The translations under genes were made by a program, and so were the position numbers. A stretch of DNA of 64,000 nt from Phellopilus nigrolimitatus. Lineage: Eukaryota; Basidiomycota; Agaricomycetes; Hymenochaetales; Hymenochaetaceae. A model generated the notes under the pieces. It had not been told where the DNA came from. It was given only the letters and a program-made list of their open reading frames with translations, and ran no database searches. Below, piece by piece: positions 44,624 through 56,800 of this stretch (position 1 is its first letter; each line of letters opens with the position of its first letter). The stretch covers positions 620,001 to 684,000 of the forward strand of contig JAJOHG010000003.1 of NCBI GenBank assembly GCA_021029095.1. The letters are read 5' to 3'.

Positions 44624-47600
44624 CTAAGCTTTCGGATTGATATCCAGGATGATTCCTGGACGATAAGTCAACTCAGGAAAGCCAACATAATCTCTGGGGA
44701 CTTCATTACCTGCTGCGATCGTCTCGCCACTGCGTCGAAGGAGCATTCGCCCCATTTCTTTGTTGACAGCGAACGGCTCAAGAGGGATCGCTTGTGCCCT
44801 TGACGCTGGGCCAGACATGCTCGTCGTGCGCAGCGTGATGTGCACTTCTGCGGACATCCCCTTCGTTAGAACACTAGGCAAGGCAAGATGCGACTCAGTT
44901 CACCGCCCAACTACAAGCCGCCAAAAAATAAAACGACAGACCGCGGATTCTTCTTCACGATAGCCCCGGTACCTCGGTCCAGCGTAGCCAGGAACTTCGC
45001 GATGTTCGCAGGCACGTTGTGCGAGTGATGGAACAACTCAACAGGCGCGCCGATCGTGATGGGGAGTTGGATGTCGAACACAATAATGCGTGCAATAAAG
45101 GAAGCTGTCAACGGAACGATATCCGTTGGCGGGCACAGCACGGAACCGATATTTAGTTGAATTGGGTCGACGTTTGTAAGGTACAGCGTTGCATTTGAGC
45201 CTGCAGCCGCCCATGGGACGCCTTCGTCATCCACCTCAATAGCTTTTGAACCGGAAAAAAGTGAGTACAATACCGCAATGGTAATCAAATACTGGGCGCC
45301 TACACTTGACAATTGCGGTCTCGTCACCAGGGATAATGCGCAGTTGCTCGCCAACTTGAACAACCCCACTGCACAGTCTCCCAGAAACCGCCATGCCACC
45401 AGTGAGGCCTTTGAACACGTTTGATATTGGGAATCGCAGAGGAGCAGTGATGGCTCGATTAGGAGGTTCAAGATTATCTGCGTTGAAGTTATAAGCGAGC
45501 AGAAAAAAACGAACAGATGAACAATTCACCAAGCAAATCAACAAGGGTCGGCCCTTTGTACCAAGTGTTGAGAGCTTCAGACTCCTGGCCTTCACGGGTT
45601 ACGAGGTTCACGCCCGAAAGAGCGCCGACAGGAACGAACGCTGTTTTCGATGCGTTGAACCCCGTCTGCGCCAAGAACAGCTTTAACACCTCGAGGATCT
45701 CATCGTAGCGGTCCTTATCCCACTTTACCTGTTAGTAAAACCTGGTAAGCATTCTGCATAACACCACAAAAGAAGAAACTCTGTCACGTACTTGGTCCAG
45801 TTTGTTGATCGCGACAACGACTTGGCTGACGCCCAAACTACGCACCAGCACAAGATGCTCGCGCGTCTGCCCGCCACGGTCGAAGCCCGCCTCAAACTCG
45901 CCTGTCGCCGCGTCGACGACAAGTACAGCACAGTCCGCCTGCGTTGCACCGGAGATCATGTTTGGGATGAAGTCCTTGTGCCCTGGCGCGTCGAGAACGG
46001 TGATCTGCCGGTTAGGCGTTGCCAGCGTCTGCAGCGCGATGTCCATAGTCACGCCTCTGAAATTAAACTGGCATAAGTATCTGCGCACTGGGAGTGCCGT
46101 TTCGCGAATAATACCTTGCGCGCTCCTCAATCGTCCCGTCCATTTCCCAAGCCCAATTGAAGCTCCCCTTGCCAATTTTACTACTCTCTCGCTCGTTCGT
46201 CAACCGCTTTCGTTCGTCCAGTAACCCAAGTTCATATAGTAGACGACCCATCAGCGTCGACTTTCCCGCGTCGACGTGCCCTGGAGTCAGATATTCACAT
46301 CAGCTCAGGTTTATAATCAAAAAGGTTCCCTTCGCGAAAATCAAAGCGGCTTACCGATAACAACGAGGCTGACGGCCTTCTTTTTCGTGGTGTCATCAAC
46401 GACCCTGCGCGCCTCCTCTAGCAGCTTCTCGCGGGCAAGCGTCATCTTCGGCGGGGGCTCGTACACCGGTGATCCCGCATCCTTCTCACCAAGGTTCAGA
46501 GAGGTTATATCTAGTGCCTGCTGATCAACATTCGATTTCTGGGTCGAAAGCTTCGCCGCAGATGATGAAGGTAAGGCAGCCTTCTTGCCACGCACACCCT
46601 TCGATGTTGGAGAGGTAGGAACTGGTGATAAGGAACGCGAGGTCGCGACAGAGGAGGCACCGGATTTGACGCTCTCCAGTTGCTTGTTTTTCGCTTTCTG
46701 CGCCTTTTCATGCTCCCGGACAGCTTGAAAGGACAATCAGTGAGAATGTGTGGTATGTCAAATAGAAATTAACGTCCAAGGAAAATATATGGTTTAAATA
46801 TGAAGGAAATAAGTAGAAGCTCCTGCGAAGCGAATAAATTATGCGTAAAAGGTCGTCCAGGTACCCTCCCTTTCATGTCTCATCGCAGAGACGTAGCCGA
46901 CAGATTCTTTCGAGTGCCAGAATCGGAAGAATGTAGCGAATGCGCCGAACTAAGGCGCGCTGCTGCTAGAGCCGTCCCACGCCGCGCATTTGTCACAACG
47001 TCGTCAGGACTCGGCACGTCGAATGCGAACACCGTTTGGTGTAGCACGGCTGGGTTCAATAAGTGCATTGGCAGTAGCCCTTCCTTGCGCTGACGCCGGC
47101 GCAGGCGCTCCTCCGTCCTCGCATCGCTCCCCCGATCCTTGTCTTTAATCCGTGATTTTCCGGCGCGATCGCGGTCTTCGACGAGTAGAGATGCAAAGGG
47201 TGAGGGAGGGGCGGTCGGAGCACGCAACTTGCGACTATATATAGGATCTTCGATTATCACAGGGCTAGGTACGTCTTCCAGCCCGAGTGCAGTTTGCTCC
47301 GTCGGTCCGGGCTTCTGGGACTTCTTCGCCTTTAGCGCGAGCTTCGATTGCTTCTTCAATGCGCCCTCATCCTGTATCTGCCCGCTCGACACTGCTTCTG
47401 GGGGGTACGACGGTGGGAGCCGAGCACGAGAAAGCGGTACCATGTTCCCTGGTGTTTGCATGTACGTCGTGATGGCGGTCGTCACAGACGCGCTGTTCGA
47501 GGTCGGTGAGAGGTATTCAGTGTGCGCGTACGGCGGCCCGAGCACACGCGGCTTCCTGATCTTCCGCGACTTGTCACGTTGCTCGCCCGACTTCGCCTTC

Positions 47601-49554
47601 GACTGTGCAAGTAGCGCGAGCTTGGACGCTGGCCTGGCTGGTGAAGGAACTGGCGAAGGAGTATCAGGTACAGAATGCTGTTGAGGCGACGATTGCTGAA
47701 CACTCTCTTCTTGCTCTGGCGCCCGCTGAGGGTGACTCGGAATAGGCGTCATAGATCTTTCGCTAGTATCGGACTCCGCCGGAGGTGGGACAGGCAGTTG
47801 AGGAGGCGGCGGGACGGGTAGAGCATTCTTGATCTCGACGGCTTCTTTCGTAGCTCTCATCATTCGAGACTTGGTCCTCCGTTGTTCTGCATCCAGCGCT
47901 GAGCCCGTGCGTACGGCCGCGTCGATTTCGCGCTGCACGGCAGAGTCCAATACGGATGTGGAGCCCGAGGTCAGTGACTTCGGTCGCAGCGCGGGGTATG
48001 TCGCTGTTGACTCCGTGCTTATGTAAGACACAGACCCCTCGCTGGGCGGCTTCGACCTGTTAGACTGCATGCGAGAACTCGCCAGGGATGCCAATTTAGA
48101 CTTGGGTTGGCTAGGTACTCGCTGATGTGCTCCTCTTTGGGACTGAGATATTTCGAAGGGTGGCGATGGAGTATATACGGACAGAACCTTCTGCGGTTGA
48201 CCATCCTCCAGGCGCGGCTGCCTAGCCTGACGAAGGGCTGACAGAGCGCTAATGGGCGAAGATTGCCTTGCAGCAGGTAGCTCAGATTCAGCACGAGACG
48301 AAGAGGCAGACCCATCAGGACTGAACGGAGTCTGTGGGGCTATAGACGGAGGATAATGCCCTATCTGACGCGTAGACTGTAGGAGTGTCGACGCAGTTTC
48401 CCCGGTCGGCGTTGGGCTAGGAGTCCTTATCGACAAATGGCGAAGCGCGGAGGATGTCGGCGAAGGGTGTATATCGTTTGGGTCAATTATCCTGTCCAAT
48501 TCTGTGCATTTTCGAACTAGTCAGTGTGCGGACCGCTCGTACTCTTGAAGCTACATACGTATAACTTGACCATAGCTTGACGTTGTCCGCGCCGACTGCT
48601 TGTCATCCTCCACGGGAGACTTAGGCTGAAATCCGAATATGCTTGCAGAGGGATGTATCACCTGTCCGTACGAGCTCGTCGTCGGGGTCGACGGCGACCG
48701 CCGGGGCGCGTGCGCGGCGAGTAGCTCCTGGCGCGACGGCCATGGTCTGCTTTGTTCCGTTCTCTCCGTTCTCTCTGTTCGTTCTGAGATTGTGGAAAGA
48801 CGCTTGGTGAAACCAGTTGATTGAGGCGCAATATAGCCAGGACTCATATGCTGAGGGGTCCTCGAGGTAGTCTTCCTCATCATAACTTCCTTCGCTATCT
48901 GAAGAATGTGTGAGGAAGAATATGGGGCAATTTAAAATGATTGGTTATAGGTGGAGATAACAAGCACCTTCGCACTCTCTTCTTCGCAGCGACAGAGACC
49001 AATACAGATAATACACAAGGGGCAGGACGTGGCCGGATGGCAGAGGAAGGCAAGAGCGGGAAAAAAAGCAAAGAAGAGAGGTGACAAAGGAGAAGGAAGC
49101 TCACCTTTACGTTCGCTTGCCAATCTCCTGCGCTCCCTTTCCTCTGTGTAGAGGGTCAGACGATTGAGCTTCAAAACAAGTAGAACCAGAACAATACACG
49201 CACCGAGAAGATCCTCTATGCTACGCTCGACGTGAAAGTAATTGTTCCAGATAACTTCTTTAACGAAGGAGTCGGGTATGCCTGAAACGTCCTTCCTCTC
49301 CAAGGACCTCCCTGACCTGTTCAATTGCGTCCTCGAATCGAACTGTAGACGATCCGTGAAGACCAACAACGCGAGTGTATTCAGTGCAGATACGGACTCA
49401 GCTCTTCCGAGGTCATAGAATATTCTTCTTCCTCAGACGCGGCATCGAGTGCAAGCTCATCTGGAACCGAAAGTCAGTTGGGGGACGAAGTATATATGCG
49501 CGATCGCGACGTGCCGTCGATATTCATGTTCCTGATAGCACGATGGCGAGACAT
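44624..49554 (-). CDS. HBS1: Ribosome-rescue GTPase Hbs1 (HBS1/SKI7-type gene)
   Basis: eRF3-like translational GTPase that works with Dom34/Pelota on stalled ribosomes. The G domain is clear: [20 protein letters not shown] (P loop), [41 protein letters not shown]. Domains II and III follow ([20 protein letters not shown], to [12 protein letters not shown]). Upstream is a 1.6-kb Ser/Pro-rich exon (48499 to ~46930) with [20 protein letters not shown] and SKLALKAKK, ending [20 protein letters not shown]. The start is [13 protein letters not shown] at 49554, then [13 protein letters not shown], and the Hbs1 N domain [18 protein letters not shown]. The first intron (49461-49514) appears to be GC-AG. 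The exact joins between 49400 and 48850 are ambiguous (see findings). At about 1,100 residues or more it is much longer than yeast Hbs1, as in fungi where one gene makes Hbs1 and Ski7 forms. Confidence 0.85.
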
Positions 49555-49800
49555 GATGTTCACAAAAGATCTAAAGTACAGTCAGCTTATAGCTGGAGGG
49601 GTGTTGCTTATATTTATGTTGATTTTAAAAGCACAGTAATTGACAGTACAGAGTAACAGCAGCGCTACGTACGAGGCGGTTGAATTGTGGGAAAGCGACG
49701 AGAAGATGATAACGTGACCATATCTCCCGAATTACATACGACGTGTTTTTTCTGACAAGTCCTCCTTCCGCGTCGAAGACTTCAAGCACACAACTCGACT
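49555..49800. promoter_or_regulatory. Divergent promoter HBS1 / RIM1
   Basis: 246 bp between divergent start codons. Contains AT-rich segments but no certain TATA box. Confidence 0.4.
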
Positions 49801-50533
49801 ATGTTCAGTCTCCTGCGTACAGCGCGGGTCGCTGGTGCCTCTCAACGTGTACGTTGAACTTATTTGTGAGTATGTTCTTGATCTGACGTGCATTTCGGGC
49901 TTGCAGCTCTTCTCGTCGACCGCGGCCCGCCGTCACGATCTCGCTAAGCTCGTGCTCGTCGGTCGTCTTGGGAGGGAGGTTGAAACGAAGTACACCGCGA
50001 ATAACAAGGAGTACATTTCGTTAGTCCTAGTCCCTTTGCCTTTGACTAGAATTCTCAGCTGAGAATGTGTGGTCTTGTCATTTAGCTACACTGTCGCGAC
50101 GACGAATTACCCACCCCCTCCTGCCAACCCTGACGGTTGTACGTTGCATCTCTTTTTTTTCCCGAAGTCACTCAGGACCCTTATTTTCTTGTCCTACCTA
50201 TAGCGAGGCCCTCCAGCAGGACGTCCTGGCATCACATATACGCCTTCAACCCGAGTAACTTTAACTATCTTCGCGGCCTCGGCAAAGGCTCGCACGTCTA
50301 TGTCGAGGCCAACTACGAGCTCCGCGAGCCCGACTCTGCCGCTGAGCCAGGCTCACCCCACGGCCAGCGTCAAATCTTCTTGCGTCACGGTGAGGCTCCG
50401 TCGTGCTGAGGTACTTACTAAATGTACATTTTACTGATATATCCCGACAGAGACAATTCGGCTGCTCAAGGGTGTGCCCAGGTCATCTCCAGAGGACGAG
50501 TCTGAGTCTGCTGAGTCGGCCGAGTCGTCTTAG
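49801..50533 (+). CDS. RIM1: Mitochondrial single-stranded DNA-binding protein
   Basis: OB-fold SSB that coats single-stranded mtDNA during replication. The ATG at 49801 gives MFSLLRTARVAGASQR, a mitochondrial presequence; the next exon reads LFSSTAARRHDLAKLVLVGR, LGREVETKYTANNKEYISYT and VATTNYPPPPAN. Then SSRTSWHHIYAFNPSNFNYL, GLGKGSHVYVEANYELREPD and RQIFLRHETIRLLKGVPR. The Trp of SSRTSWHHIYAF is the usual ssDNA-stacking region. The acidic C terminus ESAESAESS is typical of SSBs. About five exons. Confidence 0.92.
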
Positions 50534-50813
50534 GCTTGAGGTATTGATCTAATGGTGTATTTATCCCTTCCATGTATTCGCGCTTAATTAGAATCCTATA
50601 TTTTGGCTTCATGAAGCGTCGTGATCATTCGTCGCAAGAGTCTACATTTACTCGTCTCAGTCACCGTAGTCGACAGGCTCAAAAGGCGACTCCGCACCCG
50701 CGCGCACGGGGAAAGCCTCTGCTGCTGCATGATGCTGCACCCACTCCTTTAGGGGAGAAACAGGAATCAATAATGAACAATGTTGATACAGTATTCTTGA
50801 ACAAGTGGGCTAA

Positions 50814-51717
50814 CTATCGTACCATGCTGCTGCCCGGGCCTCGCCTGCCCGCGGCCATCGAACCCGGGCCCATTGACTGAGTCTCGGTACCCTCATCCAC
50901 CTTGTAATTGAAAGTTTTGACGAGGTAGTCGCGTAATGACGTGACGACAAGCTAAGGAACGCAGAGTTAGCGGAGCGTATATGGAGAATAGAGTAGAAGA
51001 AATAAAGCACCCACTCGATGGTCATCGTGGCTCGAACCTCCATATGCTGCAACGATTGCTATTGGACAAACTAGCGAGTTCTAGACACGCGTTGATAAGA
51101 GTCTTCCTTCGAGGTCAAGGCTTGCAGACTTCAGTCACCTGGAGCCATATAGGGAAAGCTTTGCAAAGAAACACAACCCTTATCCATCAGCAAGCACATC
51201 CGGGCAGAAAAGTGTTTAAAATAATAAATGTACTCACCACCGCCGTTCACAGAATAGTCCCCTCGGATGCCTATGTCTTTTGGCGTCTTCCCTAATCAAC
51301 ACTCAAGCAATGAGCTCTTAGCATCACTGCGCATGGGTACCTGCACGCACCCATAGCGCCAATCCCTTTCTCCACATAAAAGCTTGAGTGACCTGTCCGT
51401 CTGACAACGTTGATCATGCCCTCGAGGCTCGCCCACGCGTCGAGGCTTACGTCGCCGAGCCCGCCTGCGCCGCCGAGCTCACCGACCGTACACGAGAACA
51501 GGGTATGGCCCGCGATCGTCTGAATGGCGATGACGAGTCCGCGCCCTTTCGCCGCGTGTCGCGAGGACCCGCGGAAGCGCTTGCGAATTGAAAGCCCAAG
51601 CGTGACTGCATCGGTGGAGGAGAAAGCGGGAAAACGGTAAGAGGTCTCTTCATGCAGCGTCTGTGCGGCAAGCTCTGCCTCGGAGGGCGTCATGTGCGAA
51701 TAGAGTCCGTTAAACAT
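50814..51717 (-). CDS. DUF336 / HbpS-GlcG-like domain protein (YBR137W-like)
   Basis: Heme-degrading-domain superfamily protein resembling yeast YBR137W, whose family has been linked to heme binding and protein-folding complexes; biochemical role not settled. The ATG at 51717 gives MFNGLYSHMTPSEAELAAQT, then AVTLGLSIRKRFRGSSRHAA, GRGLVIAIQTIAGHTLFSCT and SLDAWASLEGMINVVRRTGH, FYVEKGIGAMG. Later exons give KTPKDIGIRGDYSVNGG, AFPIWLQ, CPIAIVAAYGGSSHDDHR and LVVTSLRDYLVKTFNYKVDE. The sequence ends in a Gly/Arg/Ser tail with stop 50814-50816. About five exons; those after GGAFPIWLQ are inferred from family order. Confidence 0.78.
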
Positions 51718-52232
51718 TCCGCGATTTTTTGGGCCCGAGACCGAGACCGAGTTCGAGTTGGTCGACAGATTGAAGAAAGAAAAAAGAAGCAAGCCGCCTC
51801 AGGCCGTAGGGTAGAAGAAAAGAAGAGGTTAAACTCAAGGTTAATGGGGACTGAAGAAGAGGCTGCTATTGAGTTTGTGAAAGCCTTATAATATGCAGAT
51901 GCATGTCCTATGTGAAGGCAAGCTAGGCGTGCAAATGCGCGCCAGATACACGAGGCTCCGGTTGGTTTGGCACGGAAGCCAAACATGGACCCAGTTGTAC
52001 GTAGCCGACGGGCGGCTATAAGGGTTCCGAATAAATGCCGTCGGGATATGCAAAGTAGCGCTATCTTCTTCGTTGCTGACTGACGCCGACGACAGCCAGA
52101 GCCAGCGACAACGACGAACAGTCGCGCGTTCTTGTCATTGACAGTGAGATCGCGACACGCGTCGGCGCTCTCAAATAAGAAATCACCTGCTTTCCTCCGC
52201 TTGGCCTCCGTGCCTCCTCATCTGCAGAAACC
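51718..52232. other. Divergent intergenic region DUF336 / PEX12
   Basis: 515 bp between divergent starts. A minus-strand ATTATAAGG near 51885-51893 could be a TATA element about 170 bp before the DUF336 ATG. No gene seen. Confidence 0.4.
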
Positions 52233-53640
52233 ATGGAGTTCTTTAACGACGTCGGCGGCGACCCGTCGCGTCCGTCTCTCTTTGAGCTTGTCGCGCAGGA
52301 GCAGTTGCGTGATTTGCTCCAGCCTGCCTTGAAATACGTGCTGTCGGTGCGTAATTCTCCACAAAAAAGACGCGTCGTAGAAGGCACAAACGAAACAAAT
52401 CAAGTACGTTGTTTAGGTGTTCGCGCAACGGTACCCTCGCTACCTTCTGCGCGTCGTCAATAGACATGAGGAGTTTTACGCGCTGGTGATGCTGATCGTT
52501 GAGCGGCATTACTTACGGACTCACGGTGCGTACTTTGCTTCTGAACTATGTTGATTTTTTAAGTCTGCATTCTACTCGGTATTGTGTAGCCGCCTCATTT
52601 GCAGAGAATTTCTACGGGCTTAAACGCCGGCGGAGGCCGTTGTATGAAACGGAGCGTGCGAAGGCGGCAGTTGGCTCCTCGTCTGGTGAAGGAAAGCTGC
52701 GAGAACAGGACTTGAGGCACTCTTTATTCTTCTTGGTAAGAGCCATTTGCATTAGATCATGCTACTAGCAGCTTTTATAAACGTATGCTCCAGGTTGCTG
52801 TTCCTTATTTGCGTGCTAAAGCGCAAGACTATTTCGAAGCGCTGGGTGGCGGCGTAGATCCAAGTCTCTTCGACGAGAATACTATCCGGTCTACCCTGGA
52901 CGCCGAAGATGTGAGCTTTTCTTCTTCGGCACCACCCCCTGCTTCTGAATCGACCACGTTTCAGTCTTTAATCAGTCGACTTCGTGCGGCTTACAGGAAG
53001 ATCTATCCATGGCTGAATATGAGCTTCGAAGTGTGGTTGATGTGCTACAACCTTGCGTATCTTTTCGACCGTACAGCATTCTATCGACCCTGGTTATCTT
53101 GGATTGGCGTTGATCTTCGGAGGCTTGGGCCAGAGGATACCGCAAGTGGCTTGCCTGCACATTCGAATGATGTATCTGACCCAGTCATTCACACAGCCCG
53201 TCCGAAGTGCAATACCCAAATCGAATATAATGCGACCACCGCGATCTCTTCTGCACATCCTCAAAAGACTGATCCTTCGATCGCCGAGGCTACTTCTTGA
53301 ATCATTGAAAATACTACTGCCTACTGCGATATTTTTTGTAAAATTCCTCGAGTGGTGGTACTCACCCTCCTCACCCGCGCGGACAGTTTCCGCTCCGCCG
53401 ACTGGTCCGCCTATCCCGCCTCCTAAGTTACTTAAACCCCATCCGCAGGGCGTTCCATTTGACAACACAAAATACGGGGAATGTCCGTTGTGCACAGGGC
53501 CGATTGCGAACGCGACGGCGCTGCCGTCGGGATACGTGTTCTGCTACAGATGCGTGTACAAGCACGTAGAAGAGAACGGCAAGTGTCCGGTTACCCTTAC
53601 TCCAGCGTATGTCTGGCAACTGCGAAAGATCTTAGCGTAA
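52233..53640 (+). CDS. PEX12: Peroxisomal RING-type E3 ligase subunit
   Basis: Pex12, part of the Pex2-Pex10-Pex12 membrane ligase that ubiquitinates the import receptor Pex5. The ATG at 52233 gives [20 protein letters not shown], followed by [94 protein letters not shown] and [14 protein letters not shown]. The C terminus holds the degenerate [43 protein letters not shown], with too few Cys/His for two zincs, as usual in Pex12. Ends LRKILA at 53640. Five or six exons. Confidence 0.93.
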
Positions 53641-53878
53641 ATGTTTTTGTAACCACCTGAAGTTTTTTTTTTGTATTTTTACTTTTTGTTCGGCCTGGAA
53701 TTAGCGTTTTTGTATTAAGATCGACGATGTATGAAGCCGAGCACTGCCGAACATGTCTGCTTCGCCCGCCGTCGCGGGTGCACGTTCGTGGCTAGCTATC
53801 AGCCCCTTGCGCATATGCCGTTGATTGCAAACTTTGTCCTCTGACACCCTCGTCTAGCCTGTCAAAGGCGCTCGGGAA

Positions 53879-56800
53879 ATGAAGGTTGGTCCAGATCTTT
53901 ACGCCGCATTTCGTCCGGGCTAAGCTCGCAAAAACGCGCGCGCAGTTCGGGAAGCAGATCCTCGCACAGCAGGTCCCGGGATGGTCCCCGTACTATCTTG
54001 ACTACAAGGGACTCAAGAAGATCGTGTCCTCGCTCACGTCCGGCCGTCCTGGAACGGAGGCGGCCGCGCTTGCTCTGGGTGCGCGTCCCGGAGCGGATTG
54101 GCATACGGCGGCGGCGGCGGCGGGAGCGACGGCGCAAGAACTTCCACCCGGCTCACCCCTTATCGCAGACTTGTCTAGTTTGGATGGCGAGTTGAATAAT
54201 GGGCATACAGTCGCGCTGCTGTCGGCGTCCGGAAAGGATGAAGATAGAGGGCCCAACTTCCAAGCGCATAAAACGGCGTTCTTCTTCAAGCTCGAGCGAG
54301 AATTGGAGAAGGTGATTGCTTTTCATTATGATTGTTATCTCATATATCGTCTCACATGTTGCATGACATAGATCAACTCCTTTTATCTACAAAAAGAGGC
54401 GGAACTCAAGCTTAGACTCGAGACGCTGCTTTCGAAGAGGATGACAGCTGCCACCAGACTTCTTCCAAACACCGAAGACTCCACTCCTAAAGACCACGTC
54501 GAGTGGAAAGCTGTTGAGGAAGGTTTTCGACTCCTCGAACGTGATCTAGCAAAGCTGCAGGTAATTTATTACTTGGAACCCGAGATGAATATAATTGATG
54601 CACGAGAAAATAGCAATTCGTGGATATCAATGCGATTGGGTTCCGAAAGATTTTGAAGAAGTGGGACAAAAGGTCAAAATCCACCACGAAGGAAATGTAT
54701 CTCTCGCGCCAAGTAGAAGTGCAGCCTGTCTTCAACCGTCAGCTTATCGGAGAGCTGTCGGATATCGTGGCTCAGTGTCTCCTTGACCTCACTGATCTGA
54801 CGGTTGGCCTAAGCGGGGAGGGTTCCGTAGTCAACGACATGATCCTGACCCACCAGATTGCCCTCGAGCGCAGCTCGCGTATGGGGCCATATCACGACTT
54901 GGAAACAAACCTCCAAAACGCGGTCAAAGCCAAAGACGAGCGTGCCATACGCGAGCTCATTCGACAATCGGATACCCTTCACGTGCAACCAGGGGGCAAG
55001 ACGCATGTCACTCGCATTCTGTGGAAGGTTATCATTGACGCACCTGCACCTCTGGCGGATTTAATACTTTCTTGTCCGTCAGTGCCATTCGATTTCCAGT
55101 TCATCGATGATATCAATGGGCGGACATGCCTGCACGAGGCTGCGATGACCGGGGAATTGCGTCTCGTCAACCTATGTATCGCGAAGGAGGTTCAGACTGA
55201 TCGAGCAGACGTTTATGGTAGCAATTTAATGATTGCAGGTTTAGCTCTTGCTGATATCAACTTAAAGGGAGGACCGCACTTCATTACGCAGCAATGAACG
55301 GTCACACAGCGGTATGCCGTAGGCTTATTGTTGTCGGTTTACATCCTTCGTCATTGGACATGGATAATTACACGCCGCTCATGTATGCCGTCCTCAAAGG
55401 CAACACGGAGTGTGTCCAGATTCTCTTAGATGAAGGACAAGCTGACGTCGGACCTCCCTCTGCTGCGCATGATTTAATTCCGCTTTCATTAGCTTGTCGG
55501 GTCGGGCACATTGAGGTGGTGAAGCTCTTGCTGCAGCATAACGCTAAGAGCATACCGAACACCAACGGGGAGTATCCGGTCCATATCGCTGCACAGGAAG
55601 GCCAGGCTGATATCTGCCGAATGCTGATCAACTATGAAGGATGGGACACGCCAGACAAGTATAATGAATGGACACCTCTTTTTCATGCTGCTAGGAACGG
55701 TCACGAATCTTGCGTTCGCGTGCTTCTCGAACTTGGTAGCCGCGTACATTTGAATGACGAGACCGGTAGACAGGCGGCTTTCTATGCCGCTTGGTATGGA
55801 CACCCTGAATGCGTCAACCTGCTCCTTGAAGCCGCCGCCTGGGCGTCTGCCTCTGGATCTCGAATTGGTACCTCTCCTCAGCGTCTCTCCCACAGCGGTA
55901 TTGGATAACTCAGCGGAAATTGACCTGGACATGATCCCTTCGCTGTCTCTTCCTCCGCCTATCATGCCTTATCGAGCTTATGGTCATAATTTTCTCGACA
56001 AAACATGCTTGGTCCACGTCTCTATCGGACACCCATTTTCGCACGTGTCGAAAAAAGACGCAGCTGTTCATCTATCTCCTCGAATGATGGGCGGCCCTAC
56101 TGCACAGTATCCTCATGCTTCTCCTTTATTCAAACTTGTTATGACATCTAGGCCGGACATCACTTCCGCTCCTTATAGTGTTTCTGTTCCTGTTCGTGAC
56201 GAGAGGGATTGCTTCACTTTTCAAACAGCAAGCTTGGATAACATGTCCCTGGAATTTTCTATTTATCCTAACTTCGGCACAAAAACGATCGGGCGCGCAA
56301 TAGCTCTATCTTCTATGCTTCAAGGTAGCACCGAGGTGACCTTCGTTCTCCCGATTCTCGATCACCATCTCCATGTGATAGGAGAAGTAAGTGTGCAACT
56401 AAAATCCTTTTTTGAGCTGATAATGGATACTTGTCTTGAAAGGTCCTATTCGAAGTCAGGATTATCACTCCGTTTAAGGGTGTTACACTGGAGATTGGAG
56501 GTGCCGTGGAGACGTACTGGAAATCGCTAGCGACTCCGTACACTTCTTCGCCACTGCAACAGCCGTCGCGCATGGCGCAGCCGTTCAGAACTCTCGGTTC
56601 GGCCTATACGTCTCCTTCTAACCACTCCATCTCCGGTACCAATGGACATACCATTACGCTTTCGTCATTGGTTGGCGATTATGTTCACCTGACAGTCCAA
56701 GTTACGCGAGATCTACATCCAGTCATCTTTAATAACTGGAAGCTTCCTATAGCGGAGTTCGACCTTGGTGTATCCGATGTCACTTTTGCTCAATTGATGG

